Origin: Jackrogersella multiformis
Lineage: Eukaryota; Ascomycota; Sordariomycetes; Xylariales; Hypoxylaceae
DNA length: 64,000 nt
Assembly: GCA_902806575.1 (NCBI GenBank)
Contig: CADCXD010000001.1
Span: 1,364,001 to 1,428,000, forward strand
Direction: 5' to 3'
Shown: positions 34,591-46,558 of the stretch, piece by piece
Layout of the letters: the number at the start of each line of letters is the position of its first letter
Position numbering within the stretch: the stretch's first letter is position 1
Notes under the pieces: model-generated
What the model was told of the DNA's origin: nothing
The model's database searches: none
What the model saw: only the letters and a program-made list of their open reading frames with translations
Position numbers and translations under genes: made by a program

Positions 34591-37500
34591 TGAAATCAGT
34601 TGGAAATATGGACTGTCACTTGACAACGTGACAAGACGAATGAGGGGGAATTAATATATCCGTGCACACTCTCTTAGGAAGCCTTTCCTGTGTCTATACA
34701 ACTTACAATGCTCTTCCACGGGTTGGAAATCAGAGAGTAGGATTAAGGATCTTACCGATCTCTTGGCGTACACTATGAGATACAGACGGAAACTACCCGA
34801 CAATTTTTAAAAGGAAAAGGTTCATAATCTATGAATATCCACAAGAATATTGCTTTTCGAGGTATCCCCTGTAATCGTTCCAGTGTGAGAATATATTACT
34901 TTGGGGATAAGTTGGTGGTATAAAATTGGCATAGTATTGTCCTCGAAGAGGGAGATAGTAAGAGAAGGATGAGGTACGCACACACAGCTATCACAAACTT
35001 CCACTATGATTAGTATACATACCTATCTATATATTTAGGTGTTACTTTGATCGAGTTTGAAATCGAATATATAACTACCTACCTGGGTAGGTAAGTATAG
35101 CAAGCACAACCCCGCAAGGCTTGAGGCAATGATAAAGGGAATACTAATAATTTCTAGTAGAAAGCGGCTTACATAGAAGCATAGGTAGTACAAGGAATGA
35201 CAGGATTTGCACTGGACATACCTGAAATAACATGTTATTAGAAAGCTTGAATAATGGATATGTGGAGGATGTGCATGATCTCGGGTCTCGGTGGGTGATT
35301 GATCAATGATCGGTGAATATTATTGCCTGATTTACCGCCATTAGATTAGGAAATGAATACTAATAAGTTCCAAAGTTGCTAGGAAAACAAGGCTGACTGC
35401 GGTCTACCCAGCATAAACAACCACGTGTACCATTAACGACGCAACTAGGTACTACACTAGTGTAGGTAGTTAAACTAGTTTCCCCATGCTCAGATTTGAC
35501 AATTCCTAGGGTATCGCATACATAGCAGAGAGTCTATAGCCCAAATCTGACGTCTGCCCTGACACCTAACAACAAGTTATACTCTGGGCTTTAAAGTGAC
35601 GAGGACCTGTTGACCTAATGTTAATCTTGTTCAGATCCACAGCCCAGCCAACACTGTATTAAGGGGATATACAGGGCTAAAGACTTAGGCGCGGTCAAAC
35701 GTTTAATAGGGGGAAAAGAAGTTGAAATCAATCTATTATGTTACATACCTACCTGACAGCCTGTTTAGGTACATAGTAGATAGCCTATCCCAGGCCAATG
35801 CAACTCAAAACCAACAAGTATCTTACACTGTGGTAGTCACAAATATCTACTACATAGTAGTAGTAGGTATGAACATACCCAAGCACCTTAGGTACAGATA
35901 AGCAGTCAACATCCGAGATGAAAAGCTTCTTTCGAGCTGGAATTGTGACCTGTGCGGCTTAGGGGCACGATACGGCACAGTCTCAGAGAGGATAGATACC
36001 TAGTATGGAGCCGGGGCAAGATAGACGATCAATGATGATTGATCAAAGATCAGGATCAGCAAGCGAAGATTTATTGGGATCTGAGATGCATCGCTCAGCC
36101 GTCGGATATGCAGGCCATCATTCTGCTCACCTCTTCCATGCTGTGTAGATAGACTATGTAAGAAGCAGCTAGAGCGATAATTATTATTCCTTCAGATCGA
36201 AACGATGTGGATAATATAAGAATGACAATGGAGATGGAAATGCAATTGAAAGTACCTAAGGTAGTATTAGGGTAGGGGAGAATACAGACCAATCAAGCAT
36301 TAGTTAACTTCCGAACGACAAAAAAGGAGTGCTTTCTTAATTTTGTCTTCAAGCCTTTTTTTCTCCATGTTTATCTTGACGGTTGACGCGTTTGGAAGCT
36401 CTAATACCTAGGTAATAATGAGGTACAATGGTACTTCGTATAGCAGGGATATGACTACCACCTAAGATGCATAGTAGATGGGTTCCTGGATGATTGATTG
36501 GAGCATGAGGACGAAATAGGCTTAGTCAGGGCCGAAATGCAATTTCGCTTGATGGTCGGGTAATTTCCCAGAGCGACAAAGGAAAGACTGCATTGTACCT
36601 AGGTACCTAGATACCCATAATAAAAGGGTCGCCCTTCCAAGAAAGGTCAATATTACACGCCGAGGCCTCGTCTGATTGGCCGCGACAATAACAACCTTAT
36701 GAACCGTCTCTCAATTAGGACAAGCTTTCCGCCCTTTTCTAACGCCCCTTATTCACCGTTTTCTCAAATGAATGCCCAGGTGCTCTTCAACCCAGTCGTA
36801 TGGCCACGTCTAAGCTTCTAGGCTACTTATGCTTATTTTCGAAGTAAGATGAGTGTTGTTGCTTTTTTGTTTTGTTTAAGATCCGGCAGTTTAGTCTAAT
36901 GAATAGAGAGACAGCACGGAGGATTCGGTAAAAGGATTCGGTAAAGTAGAGGAATCCAGGTACCTGTCACGTTGTCGCGGTTAAAGAAAAGTAAAGAAAT
37001 TTGTAGTTGTCTGTGCGAATACAAGCAAGAAGAACTACCTACTACTAGACTAATAGCAGTGTAGTGTACTATGCTAGTGCCGGTGCTCTAACAAGCAGAC
37101 AGACAAGCAGACAGGGACGAACAGGTACCAACAGGGACGACGACGAATGGACGAACAGACCCCTAGCAAGGATCCATGCCCATCCATGGATCCGTCACAG
37201 GAACCATTTGCAAGAAAGATGCATACTATGTACTATTATGTACAGCGGAGACAGATACTGCCAGTGCTAGGCTAGTGTAGTGCTGCATTTGCCATACTAT
37301 GTATGTACCTATTGCCAAAAACAACCATCTGGTAAAATTGGGAATTGGGCGCTGGGCAAGGGCCCATGAAGCAAGCCGTGGCGCCCTAATAAAACAACCA
37401 ACTTTACCGTTCCCATAATACCCTCCCTTTCCCTTCTCTTTTTTCCTTCTCACCAAACGACCCTATTAATGTCCATGCCGTAACGTGAAAGCATCCCCAT

Positions 37501-37683
37501 AAGCTTTCGTCGTCGTCGTCGTCGTTCTCGTAACCCAACCTACCGCTTCACTCATTCAGCGGGCACTCGTTTTCACGACATCACGAAAAATAAACAAACG
37601 CCTCTACATTTTGAAAATTTGCGCAACCCGATCGCCGTTAATTGGAGTTTAATTTCTAAGGAGCAACTGAAGAAGCCGAAATC
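34591..37683. other. Gene-free region before the GH17 gene
   Basis: About 3.1 kb with no supported gene. CCTAGG/GGTACC words occur at about 35075-35095, 35745-35775 and 36595-36613. A direct repeat of ACAAGCAGACAG lies at about 37090-37112, and a GTC microsatellite at 37507-37524 about 160 bp before the GH17 start. The last 300 bp are pyrimidine-rich, as expected for a strong fungal promoter. Confidence 0.4.
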
Positions 37684-39473
37684 ATGAAGGCTACAATCGC
37701 GGCTGCCGCTATTGCGGCGCTTGCCGGTGGTGTCTCCGCCGCAAGTGTTCACCACAGACATGCTCAAGCTCATGATCTCCGTGCCCTAGAGAAGAAGAGC
37801 TTCGACAACAGCACCTGTGGATGTACCACCGTCTACAGCACCTACTACGGTGAAGCTACTCGTAAGTGAACTCGCTCATTTTTCATGATCTACTGCAGAA
37901 AGCATGCTGATAAATATTAGTCTCCTTCCCTCCGGTCCCGTCGACCACTTCTGCTCCCCCCACGGTGACTGCCACCACGACGGCTGTTCTCGTCCCGACC
38001 CCGGTTCCTCAGACTTGCTCTACGACCGGTGTCTACACCTTCCCCGCTACCACCGTCACTTTGACCGAGTCGACGACGGTCTGCGTTCCATCAACCACTT
38101 CTGTCCCGGTTGGTACTCACACCCTTGGCGGTGTCACCACGATCGTCACCACCGCGACTACGGTTACTTGCCCGTACGCCACTGTTTCTACGAGCGAAGG
38201 TGTTACCACCAGCATCATCGAGACTACTACCTACGTATGCCCGTCCGCTGGTACTTACACCATTGCTCCTACCACGATCACCGTTGGTGAGCCCACCACG
38301 GTCACCATCCCGGCAGTCACCAGCTACACTCCTGGCACCTACACTCAGCCGGAAGTTGTCACGACCGTTACCGAGACCAACACGGTTATCTACTGCCCCT
38401 TCGATATCCCCACGCCGACCGCTGTCACCACCCCCGTTCAGGCCCCGAGCAGCGCCCCTGTTGTTTCGGTTCCCGCGGTCTCTGTCCCTGTTGTTTCGGT
38501 TCCTGCCGTCTCTGTCCCGGCTGTTTCAGTCCCTGCCATCTCTGTTCCTGCTGTTTCTATCCCCGCCATCTCTGTTTCCATCCCGGTTGTTATCCCATCA
38601 GCCACTATTGTCCCGTCTTCGTCCGTCCCCAAGCCTACTGGCACTCTGGGTGGACCCGCTGGGAAGCCATGGGGTATCTCGTACACTCCTTACGGAACCG
38701 GTGTGGAGGGTGGATGCAAGAGCCAGAGCGAGGTCGAGAAGGATATCGCCGCTATTTCCGCTGCCGGTATCACCACTGTCCGCGTTTACTCCACTGACTG
38801 CGACACTCTCGTCAATGTTGGTGGTGCTTGCTCCAAGCACGGCATGAAGATGATCCTCGGTATCTTCATCGACTCTCCCGGCTGTGATGCTAGCAACCCT
38901 AGCGTTACTGAGCAGATCAGCGCTATCAAGAGCTGGGCCCAGTGGGATCTCGTTGACCTCATCTCCGTCGGCAACGAGGCTGTATTCCACGGTTACTGCC
39001 AGCCTTCCGAGCTTGCGTCTCTCATCACCAAGTGCAAGGGCGAATTCAGCGGCTACACCGGAAAGTTCACCACTGCCGAGACTGTCAACGTCTGGCAACA
39101 GCCTGACTTCTCTGCTGCCATCTGCGGTGTCGTTGATGTCGCCGGTGCCAACGCTCACGCTTTCTTCAACACCGAGACTGATGCCTCGCAGGCCGGTCAG
39201 TTCGTCAAGGGCCAGCTCGACATCGTTGACAAGATCTGCGGCAACGTTGATGGTATCATCCTAGAGACTGGCTGGCCTTCATCCGGTGTCACCTTGGGTC
39301 TTGCTGTCCCCGGTGTGTCGCAACAGAGCCAGGCCATCAAGGGCATTGTCGAGGAGTGCGGTGACAGGGCTGTCCTGTTCAGCTTGACCTCCGACTTGTG
39401 GAAGGACCCCAACACCCCTTGCGGCTGTGAGCAGCACTTCGGTGCTGCCTCCGTTCTCGGCATTAGCCTGTAA
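37684..39473 (+). CDS. GH17 cell-wall beta-1,3-glucanase/transglycosidase (Scw/Mp65 type)
   Basis: Exons 37684-37861 and 37921-39473 (576 aa). A signal peptide is clear (MKATIAAAAIAALAGGVSA). Residues about 60-205 are Thr/Val/Pro-rich with spaced cysteines. Residues about 207-250 form a pentapeptide repeat (VSVPA/VSVPV). The GH17 domain starts near residue 280 (GKPWGISYTPYGT). The acid/base glutamate lies in SVGNEAVF (residue 412) and the nucleophile in ILETGWPSSG (residue 508), both intact. Such enzymes act on beta-1,3-glucan in the wall during growth and remodelling. No GPI tail is seen; the protein ends LGISL. Cytosine-ending codons dominate, suggesting high expression. Confidence 0.9.
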
Positions 39474-40042
39474 GAAGGTTATTAAGGCTCATGTAGGTTC
39501 CAATGCATGGGCGCTATATTGTATATTCTTACGTCTTTGTCCAAACGGTATGCAACATGCACGCTCTAGCCAGGGGAGGAGTTCTTGGTTGGATTAACGT
39601 CAGGGGGGGTGGTCAGTCGGGGTAACCTTGCTGGTCTGCGCGGAGGAGTTCCTTTTGTGATAAGAGCGACGTCAAGAGTCGACTCGCGGCGCAAGCAAGT
39701 GAATGTATCTTCGAGTAGCACAATCCAGGTGCTACAAATACTTCCTGCCTGTCCGATTGTAGGGTCTGATTCATAATGTTGTAATCTACTAGTGTCTATT
39801 ATCGTTGATTGTCTCAACACGGTATATGATGTGTTGTTCTGGGTTATTTCCACCTGTGATTTGGGTTGCGTAGCTTTTTCGCATGATATGACCTCTGATC
39901 TAGGTAGTTCATGATCCTTTCGTAAGTCGAGTTCGAATATAAAGTAAATGTAAGCCTTTCCCTCCTATCCGTCCTGGTTTAAGTCTTGCTGATGTCTTAG
40001 GATACTCGTCTTTCTTGCTAGGGGATAGGAGTCGAGCATCAG
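39474..40042. other. Intergenic region between GH17 and the accessory island
   Basis: About 570 bp lying 3' of both neighbours (convergent). No gene is seen. Confidence 0.35.
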
Positions 40043-40885
40043 CTAAAGTAGTTGGGTAGATACAATCCACCTCGAGGGCTCGATGCCGCCAGTCTGTTTC
40101 TCGACGATAATCACAACCTCACTACTGCTAACTTCTATTCCTACGTCTCTCATAACTTGACACTCTCCATCCTGCTGATCCACGGGAGAACTTTCATCGC
40201 CTGCCATTGTCGCTCCGGTTAGGTATGACTGAGATTTTATCTCATTTTTGTTATTCCATTTATACCAAATCTTAGTCGCTCGATAGCCGAGGACGAAAGA
40301 ACCAGCTTCTTCAACGGAAGTTTCCTTCTTCGACGAGACGGTAGATGCAACTTTTGGGCCAACATCGACAATTCCGGATATGGGCTCCGGCAAGGTGACC
40401 TCCACCGCGGCTCCGAACCCACCGGTCTTGGCCGTAGACCACGAGGCGCCGTGTGCGATTTTGAGCCCGGTGATCATGTAGACTGGGTATTTCTTCCTCG
40501 TTATCTTCATGTATGTCTCAATCTCTTCTAGAGAAAGCGTCGCGGATATATAGGCGGTCGACGGGTAGAAATATGTAGTCTCGAGTTCTCGAACGTAGAC
40601 GGCGGTTTCGTTGTTCCTTTGGTGGCTAGTACTGACCTCGCCGCCTAAGCCTTCTATGCCGAGAATTCGAGCTACGACCCCGACGTCATGCTCCCGTATC
40701 TTCTCGAGCGTCGTAGAGAAGCCCTTGTCCTTCGTATGATATGTGCTGCCTGTCGGAATTTCTACCTGCTCGAACTCGTTGAGTGGTTGAAGCTCTTTGA
40801 GGTCTTCCACTACCGTTCCTAGTTTTAGCGGCCCGTTCGGGGGAATAGAAAAATTCGGAGCTCGACGATATGTTGGGACCTCCAT
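40043..40885 (-). CDS. Candidate gasdermin-like protein (fungal conserved family)
   Basis: One exon, 280 aa. No signal peptide or clear membrane segment. I recognise the pattern of a common fungal family: LKLGTVVEDLKELQPLNEF near the start, a GIEGLGGEVS block (77-85), TTYFYPSTAYI, then KYPVYMITGLKIAHGAS (132-148) and ESVxEAGSFVLGYRATKIWYK-like text around 188-209. The strand pattern VYMITGLKIA followed about 45 residues later by a hydrophobic-aromatic strand resembles the gasdermin N-domain. The length is close to fungal gasdermin-like proteins, and the next gene upstream encodes a subtilisin-type protease, the pairing described for het-Q1/het-Q2. The tail after about residue 240 could be a removable inhibitory segment. 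Gasdermin identity is inference; it could be another family of unknown function. Confidence 0.5.
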   Translation of the reverse strand: MEVPTYRRAPNFSIPPNGPLKLGTVVEDLKELQPLNEFEQVEIPTGSTYHTKDKGFSTTLEKIREHDVGVVARILGIEGLGGEVSTSHQRNNETAVYVRELETTYFYPSTAYISATLSLEEIETYMKITRKKYPVYMITGLKIAHGASWSTAKTGGFGAAVEVTLPEPISGIVDVGPKVASTVSSKKETSVEEAGSFVLGYRATKIWYKWNNKNEIKSQSYLTGATMAGDESSPVDQQDGECQVMRDVGIEVSSSEVVIIVEKQTGGIEPSRWIVSTQLL

Positions 40886-41265
40886 TCTTGGGATATTGGA
40901 GTCTAGAGAGGATCGGTAAAGTCGATAAGTAGAACCAGATACGCCTCAAAGCTGAAACCCCCGCAGTCAATGATATGTAGGTACGTTTTGCGGTTGAGGC
41001 TGAGCATATCAGTGCAGCAAATGGGCGCCATCGAGGCAAAACCACCTCCGTGATAGGTACCTAGATTCTACGCAATATTTTTTTATCGTTGGGTACTATC
41101 CTGCCATCAGATATCATTAGTTCAGTGTTATAATATCTCGATATCACTTTCGAGTAATGTCACAAAAATTGTTTAATATCATTAGTCTCTATAGTAAGAT
41201 ATACCTACCCAGGTACGTAGGGGTATGTTTTGAGATTTATACAATGTATATATAGGTAGATAATA
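40886..41265. promoter_or_regulatory. Spacer between the protease gene and the gasdermin-like candidate
   Basis: 380 bp, 3' of the protease gene and 5' of the candidate gasdermin-like gene. AT-rich in its centre; a short CCCAGGTACGTAGG word lies near 41208-41222. No gene is seen. Confidence 0.4.
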
Positions 41266-44081
41266 CTAGTAATACAGTACGTCCTTAATAAGCCCATCAA
41301 CAAGCTCCGGTGCCCTCGAGTCCCAAAGGCGCCAGGGCGCAACGAAATAATAGCGATTATCGCGTTCGCTCATCATTCGAAATACGCGTCGCATTAAATA
41401 GTCGCCGTTCTTTAACCGCTCGTACTCGTCCTGTCCTAGTCTGCGCCTCACGAGCTCTAGCACGTTTACTGCGAATCCAACCGCAATAGGGGTTGCGTAG
41501 GAAGTGCCCGACTTGTAAACCTTTTCCCCTTTCCAGAGGAGCGGAACGGCGATTCCCAACGTCATGAAGTTGTCGGCTCCATCTGTTGCGGCAGGGCTTA
41601 TTCTCCCATCTTTCCCCTTGCCGTCAGAGGCACTTATGCATATGACATTTCTGTACTTTGCTGGGTATGTCTTGACGCCATTGTTGCCGTGATTGGCGGC
41701 GGCAGCGAAAAGTAGTCTGCCACGCCTCCCCGCCTCGTTTATGGCTGTTTCAACCTCTGGGTCCATTTCGCTGAATCCGAAGGACATTGTAATGATATCG
41801 ACATCCCATGCAGTGGTCGCGTGGTGTATAGCCTACTTGGTCTTAGTATCTTCGGGTCACTTGTTAGGTGATCAAGAGTCTTACCGCTGCAATGTTGCCA
41901 ATGTCTTGCTTGTCGACATTTCCACGATCTGCGATCTTCGCTACATAAATATCGACATTGTCTGATGCATCAAGTATGAGTTGGACAACGTGAGTACCAT
42001 GGCCGTATTCATCGTGTATGTTCTCTTGAGTACCTATCCAACTCCGAGATTCTCGGATGCTGCCACGTCGTATGCCCCCCTTGATACTAGGGTGGCTTTT
42101 GTCAATGCCTGTATCTATGACACACACTGAAACTCTGGTTTCTGTCTGTGGTATTAAGTCATCGCCTAGAGAAACATTTTGCTGGAGGATGTTCATTTTG
42201 AAGCTCTTGTATGAGGTAAAAAATTCCTCGCCACTCCTCCTTTGGCTGCATCTAAGTCAGCATACTTCTATTCCCCATACCTGGGTACAAATAACATACG
42301 AGGGGTCTAGACAATCGACAGAGCCATCAAAAAGGCTCACCATATTATTTGTTTCATACCGTGTGCCTGTAGTAGGCCTACGCAGTTTAGCCTTGCTAGC
42401 CCAAGATCTCGCCTTCTGAAGTATGGATATTAGCTGAGAACCTTGATCATGATGGCTTTCTCTCCTCGCATATGATTCCCCCTGTCTAGGAATTTGGCGA
42501 ATATTATGATTAAGGGGTGATGGGAGCTTTTGAAAATTTGGTGTAAGTTGCAGTCGGCGAGTTTCCGTATTGCTTGACTTAGTAGCGATTGATAAAGTAG
42601 GGCTATCGCTTTTATACAGTGACTGAGTCGTGGGATTAGCTATACGAGGCTCAAGATCCTTTGGTTGATATAATGTTGGAACTTCGTCGTGACTCGACAA
42701 AAATGAGGGTGAGCCCATAGATGTATTAGGCCTAGGGGCTATCAATAATTGAGCACTGTCGTTACTCCGAGGTACTAAGGCTTGTGGGAGGGATGGTTTC
42801 TCCAAGCATGACAGCTCCTTCTTGAGGTTTGAGACAATCTTGTTGTGTATCCGTGTCCTGACTGAGTCGTGTTGCCCAGGATTCTTGTACAGCTCTAAGC
42901 AGCCACGGATAGCCTCAGTATAGTATTTATTCGCGGATACTCTTCCTTCGTCAATGGTGACGAGTAAGGTGAGATATAGACTCGGCCTACCAAGCTTGTC
43001 TCAGTGTATTGTCGTAATTTCTTCTCCAAATTCTAGTTCTAGAAGAAGTTTTCCGAACGATAAAAAGTCGGGAGGGCCCTTGAAGAATGGATGTTCGATC
43101 TCTTCGGCTGGACTCACTAGATGCGAGCCACAGCCCAGGTATGGAGGAGCTTGTAGTAGGTTTTCGCGTTGGTGCGATGTCATGGAGGATAGGAAATGCA
43201 TGTTAGCTGCCTTCCACCCGGACTTGGTCCATTTACAGTCGTATAAATGCATGAAAAGAAGTCCAAGGTTTAATGCCAGCGTCCTCTTCTCCCATATCGT
43301 ATATCTATCTTGTGAATACCAGGTGATTCGTTGGAAGTGGCCGGCCTTGATCATATCATACAATGATTGTCCCAGTGATGCACTGTCTTGTGAAGCGAGA
43401 CAGCCTGTATTCTCGGCAAAAACCAGCTCTTCGTTCAGTAGGGAAATTCGAAGATGTTCGTTGAAATGTAAGGATTTCTGAATCATATAACAGAGATCTT
43501 CCACGGCATTCGATTGGTTATCCTCGTTTTTGTAATTACTTGTAGACTGTAAGTCAGTTCTCAATGATAGTCCAGCACGACACAAGCAGGAAGCCCTACA
43601 TATTCGAAGGATACGGACACGAAGCCCCTTGCCAGAGGATGGCTTCGTTTCCGGAGTTTGCACAGGAGCTAAGAAGCAAGTTCAAAGTTGCAGAAAGTAC
43701 ATTTGTGTCCAACTCGTGCAATCCACGGAATTGGACCATCATCTGATGAGCAGGCCCGTATTGGCATTTGGAGAAGAGCGATTGTAGTTTATCGAGGATG
43801 ATTTCGGTGAAATTTCGAACATTATCGTCCACATCCACAGACTTTTTCTTGCTTGGAGGTGTTGTAAAAGGAGAGAGAATAATCGGGGGAATATCCACAA
43901 GAAATCTGTTGACATCCATGATAGTCTCAACAGCAGACTGTAGAGAATTTAGTGGCGTCGTTGATGGATGAAGACAGAACATGTATCTCATTGTCTCGAT
44001 ATTATCAGCTTCACACCCAGAGAGCTTACCAAGCTTAGGGAACCTTTGGTATATATTCTTGGGGGGCGCGTGTTCGTCCAT
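41266..44081 (-). pseudogene. DUF7580-like/subtilisin-type (S8) serine protease, with in-frame TGA
   Basis: Probable exons on the minus strand: about 44081-43615, 43538-42300, 42251-41885 and 41832-41266 (about 880 codons). The last two introns are clear (GTATGT..TTAG and GTAAGA..TAG); the first junction and the start are uncertain, and an ATG at 44177 is also possible. The N-terminal half resembles the DUF7580 region of fungal recognition proteins (LNLLLSSC, LALNLGLLFMHLY, PPDFLSFGKLLLELEFGEE). The C-terminal half is an S8 protease with catalytic Asp (codon 42113-42115, VIDTGI), His (41999-42001, GHGTH) and Ser (41500-41502, GTSYATP), and an oxyanion Asn in AANHG. A TGA at 43001-43003 interrupts exon 2 in frame; sequence on both sides keeps the same frame and family pattern. 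It could be a null allele, a sequencing error or a programmed event. Confidence 0.65.
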
Positions 44082-44300
44082 GCCGACAGGCCAATACCAC
44101 CTATTACAATTGCAGGACGAAAGACTGACTGCATATGTAGGTGCCGTCATCAATATGGGAGGCGGTACGGTGGACATGCATACCTATCTATGCCTACTAT
44201 TACTCCTTAGCTCATCAACAGTTTGTCTACTTAAGTAGTTCATTATAACTGTACCAACGTCTGGACGGATTACATCACTGAGGTTTTAATTAGACATGAG
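44082..44300. promoter_or_regulatory. Short bidirectional promoter between protease and C2H2 genes
   Basis: Only about 120-220 bp separates the two divergent start codons, depending on which ATG begins the protease gene. The two genes therefore probably share regulatory sequence. Confidence 0.45.
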
Positions 44301-46558
44301 ATGGATAATTATATGGAGATATTTTCTCTAGCTTTGCAGTGCCACAAAGTATTCCTCGAGCATGTTGATAGAGACAACCGGGCTGGCTCAACTCCTTTCA
44401 CTCGGGTGTTCCGAGAATGTCATTACCGCTTTAACGCCTGGACTGCTTATCTAGGTGTATTCGCAGCTGAATCTGCCTCTCTTGACAACCGGCTAAAAGA
44501 CACAACTGAGGTGAAAGATTTAGTAATTGAAATATTATATTCAATTAGAGACAATCTTCAACTATGTGAGTCTTAGTACCCATGTTTCCCCGTCAGACTC
44601 TCTTCTAGTTAACACATGATAGCATTAGAGCCATCCCGATATGAAGGCAGCCTGCCAATATCAGATCCAGCAGAAAGTTTTCAAGCTTCTTCAAACCCTC
44701 CGAACCATTGCCAAATACAGGGTACTGTTCAACGTTCGATTGATCGATTAGAACGTTTAGGGGTCGCAATACGACAATCATCAACTGCTAGCCTCCAACA
44801 AAGAGTTGAGGTTTTTACGAAGAAGAAGGCCAAAGCGTCATTCGAGGATTTATCCTTGAAAATTGTTCAGTCTATGTATCCTGATGCCGATGGTGATATG
44901 ATATCTTACCTGGGACGCTCAATATTTCTGCGATATGCGAGGCTTAGGTATAGGTGTGAACACCAGAGGAAGCTTGCACTCCGTCGTTACGAAAGTCCCG
45001 AAATCGAAGTAGATGAAGAACAGCTTTCAGTCCCAGAATCTAAGCCGAGACCTACGGCTCGGGTTGGCACACGTCCTGACGAGCCCTCGCACACAGAAGA
45101 ACGTCCTCCGGATGTCGCTGAAACGGACGAAAGCGCAGCCGGCCCTCTTCTTTCGGATACCGTACCATCCACCTTCAAAGGAAAACTAATAATTCCTTGG
45201 GCACCTAGTCAGAAAACATCTTCAGTTATAGTCCGCAGTGCAACATACCCGAAGCCACCCTTAGAGGAACATTCCCCTGGGCTAAAAACATGCGAGTGGT
45301 GCTTTGAAATGTATAAAACATCTCAATATGAAGACGAAAGATGGTGGAGGTATGTATTTACCAAGTTAGGTACTACTATAATATTTATGTTCTAACATAG
45401 TTATGTAGACGCCATGTCGATAGAGACCTACTCCCTTATTCATGTCTCTCGGAAGATTGTGTAGCAGCCATGCCTCAATTTGAGAAGTTCGACCAATGGA
45501 AAAGACACATGGTTGAAAGCCATTCTGCGCAATGGGCAGAGGAAGTCCATGCTAGGATATGGGTCTGTGATATCGACCACGTCGACCCTCTTCAATTCAA
45601 CAGCCTTGAATTAATCAGGGACCACATGCATGAATATCATGGCGATCTTTTCGACGATGTGCAAATCAAGGTTTTGGCAGAGCAAAGCGCTGTTCAAGCG
45701 CCGCGGACTCCAGGGAGATGTCCCCTATGTTGTTTTATAGTTGACGAAGACAACAACCAAGCTGTTCAGAAGAATTGGGGATTCCAAGACAAAAGTGTAT
45801 CAATCGAACCCGCCAAATTAGGTAGATCATCAAAAAAATCCCAGGGGAATAGGGTTAAATTCGATCTTCTATCACAACATTCACGGACTTCTACCTCATC
45901 ACTCGCAGATGATATAGCGGACGACCGTACCACAACGCCACGCAGGCAACCGTCAGATAAGTCGACTCAAATGAAAGTCTCCATGCATGTTGCCAAACAC
46001 CTTCAAACCCTTTCGTTCTTTTCTCTGCGCCTCAAGGCACTGGATGAACAAGAGCGCCTAGATCTAGAAGGTCAAGATTGCGAGTCCCAGGGTGCCGCGA
46101 GCACGATGATGGAATCAGAAGATGATTCGAGACTGGAATATGACGAAGCTCAAGAACCATTGGTGTTTGAAGACAATGGACCCTCGCGTAACTTGCAAGA
46201 CCTTCTAAGGCCCTGGAATTCACAGCTTGACTTCGGCACTAATCACACGTGTGACGAATTAGGAAATGACTCTATGGACGATCAAGAACCATCGACCTCT
46301 GTCGATACTAAATCTTTGGCTAGCTCTCAGAGTTTTCCTTCATCTCAGGATCCTTCATCTCAGGATCATTCTTTATGCCAGAACTGGCGGGTTCGGAGAT
46401 GGCTTTTGGACGACACTGATACACATAATCGTCGCATGTTATCAGAACATTTAGGCGATATTAACATCCCAGATGACCCGGATACACCAGATACACGAGA
46501 TATTCTTCTAATTATAGAGCATGCAGGTGCATGGGCCCGATCCTTCGGAGATACTTAG
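44301..46558 (+). CDS. C2H2 zinc-finger protein of fungal recognition-locus type
   Basis: Exons 44301-44565, 44623-45349 and 45409-46558 (713 aa). Introns have GTGAGT and GTATGT donors; the phases agree. The N-terminus (CHKVFLEHV, RFNAWTAYLGVFAAESASLDNRL) and the block IDRLERLGVAIRQS...SYLGRSIFLRYARLRYRCEHQRKLAL are typical of a large fungal family that often carries C2H2 fingers and lies near NLR or HET genes. Cys/His pairs fit degenerate fingers: PYSCLSEDC with HMVESH (residues about 340-370), WVCDID with HMHEYH, and CPLCCF. A linker with acidic and Ser-rich stretches follows. Biochemical function is unknown. Its position divergent from the protease gene suggests a linked role in the same locus (inference). 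Confidence 0.7.
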
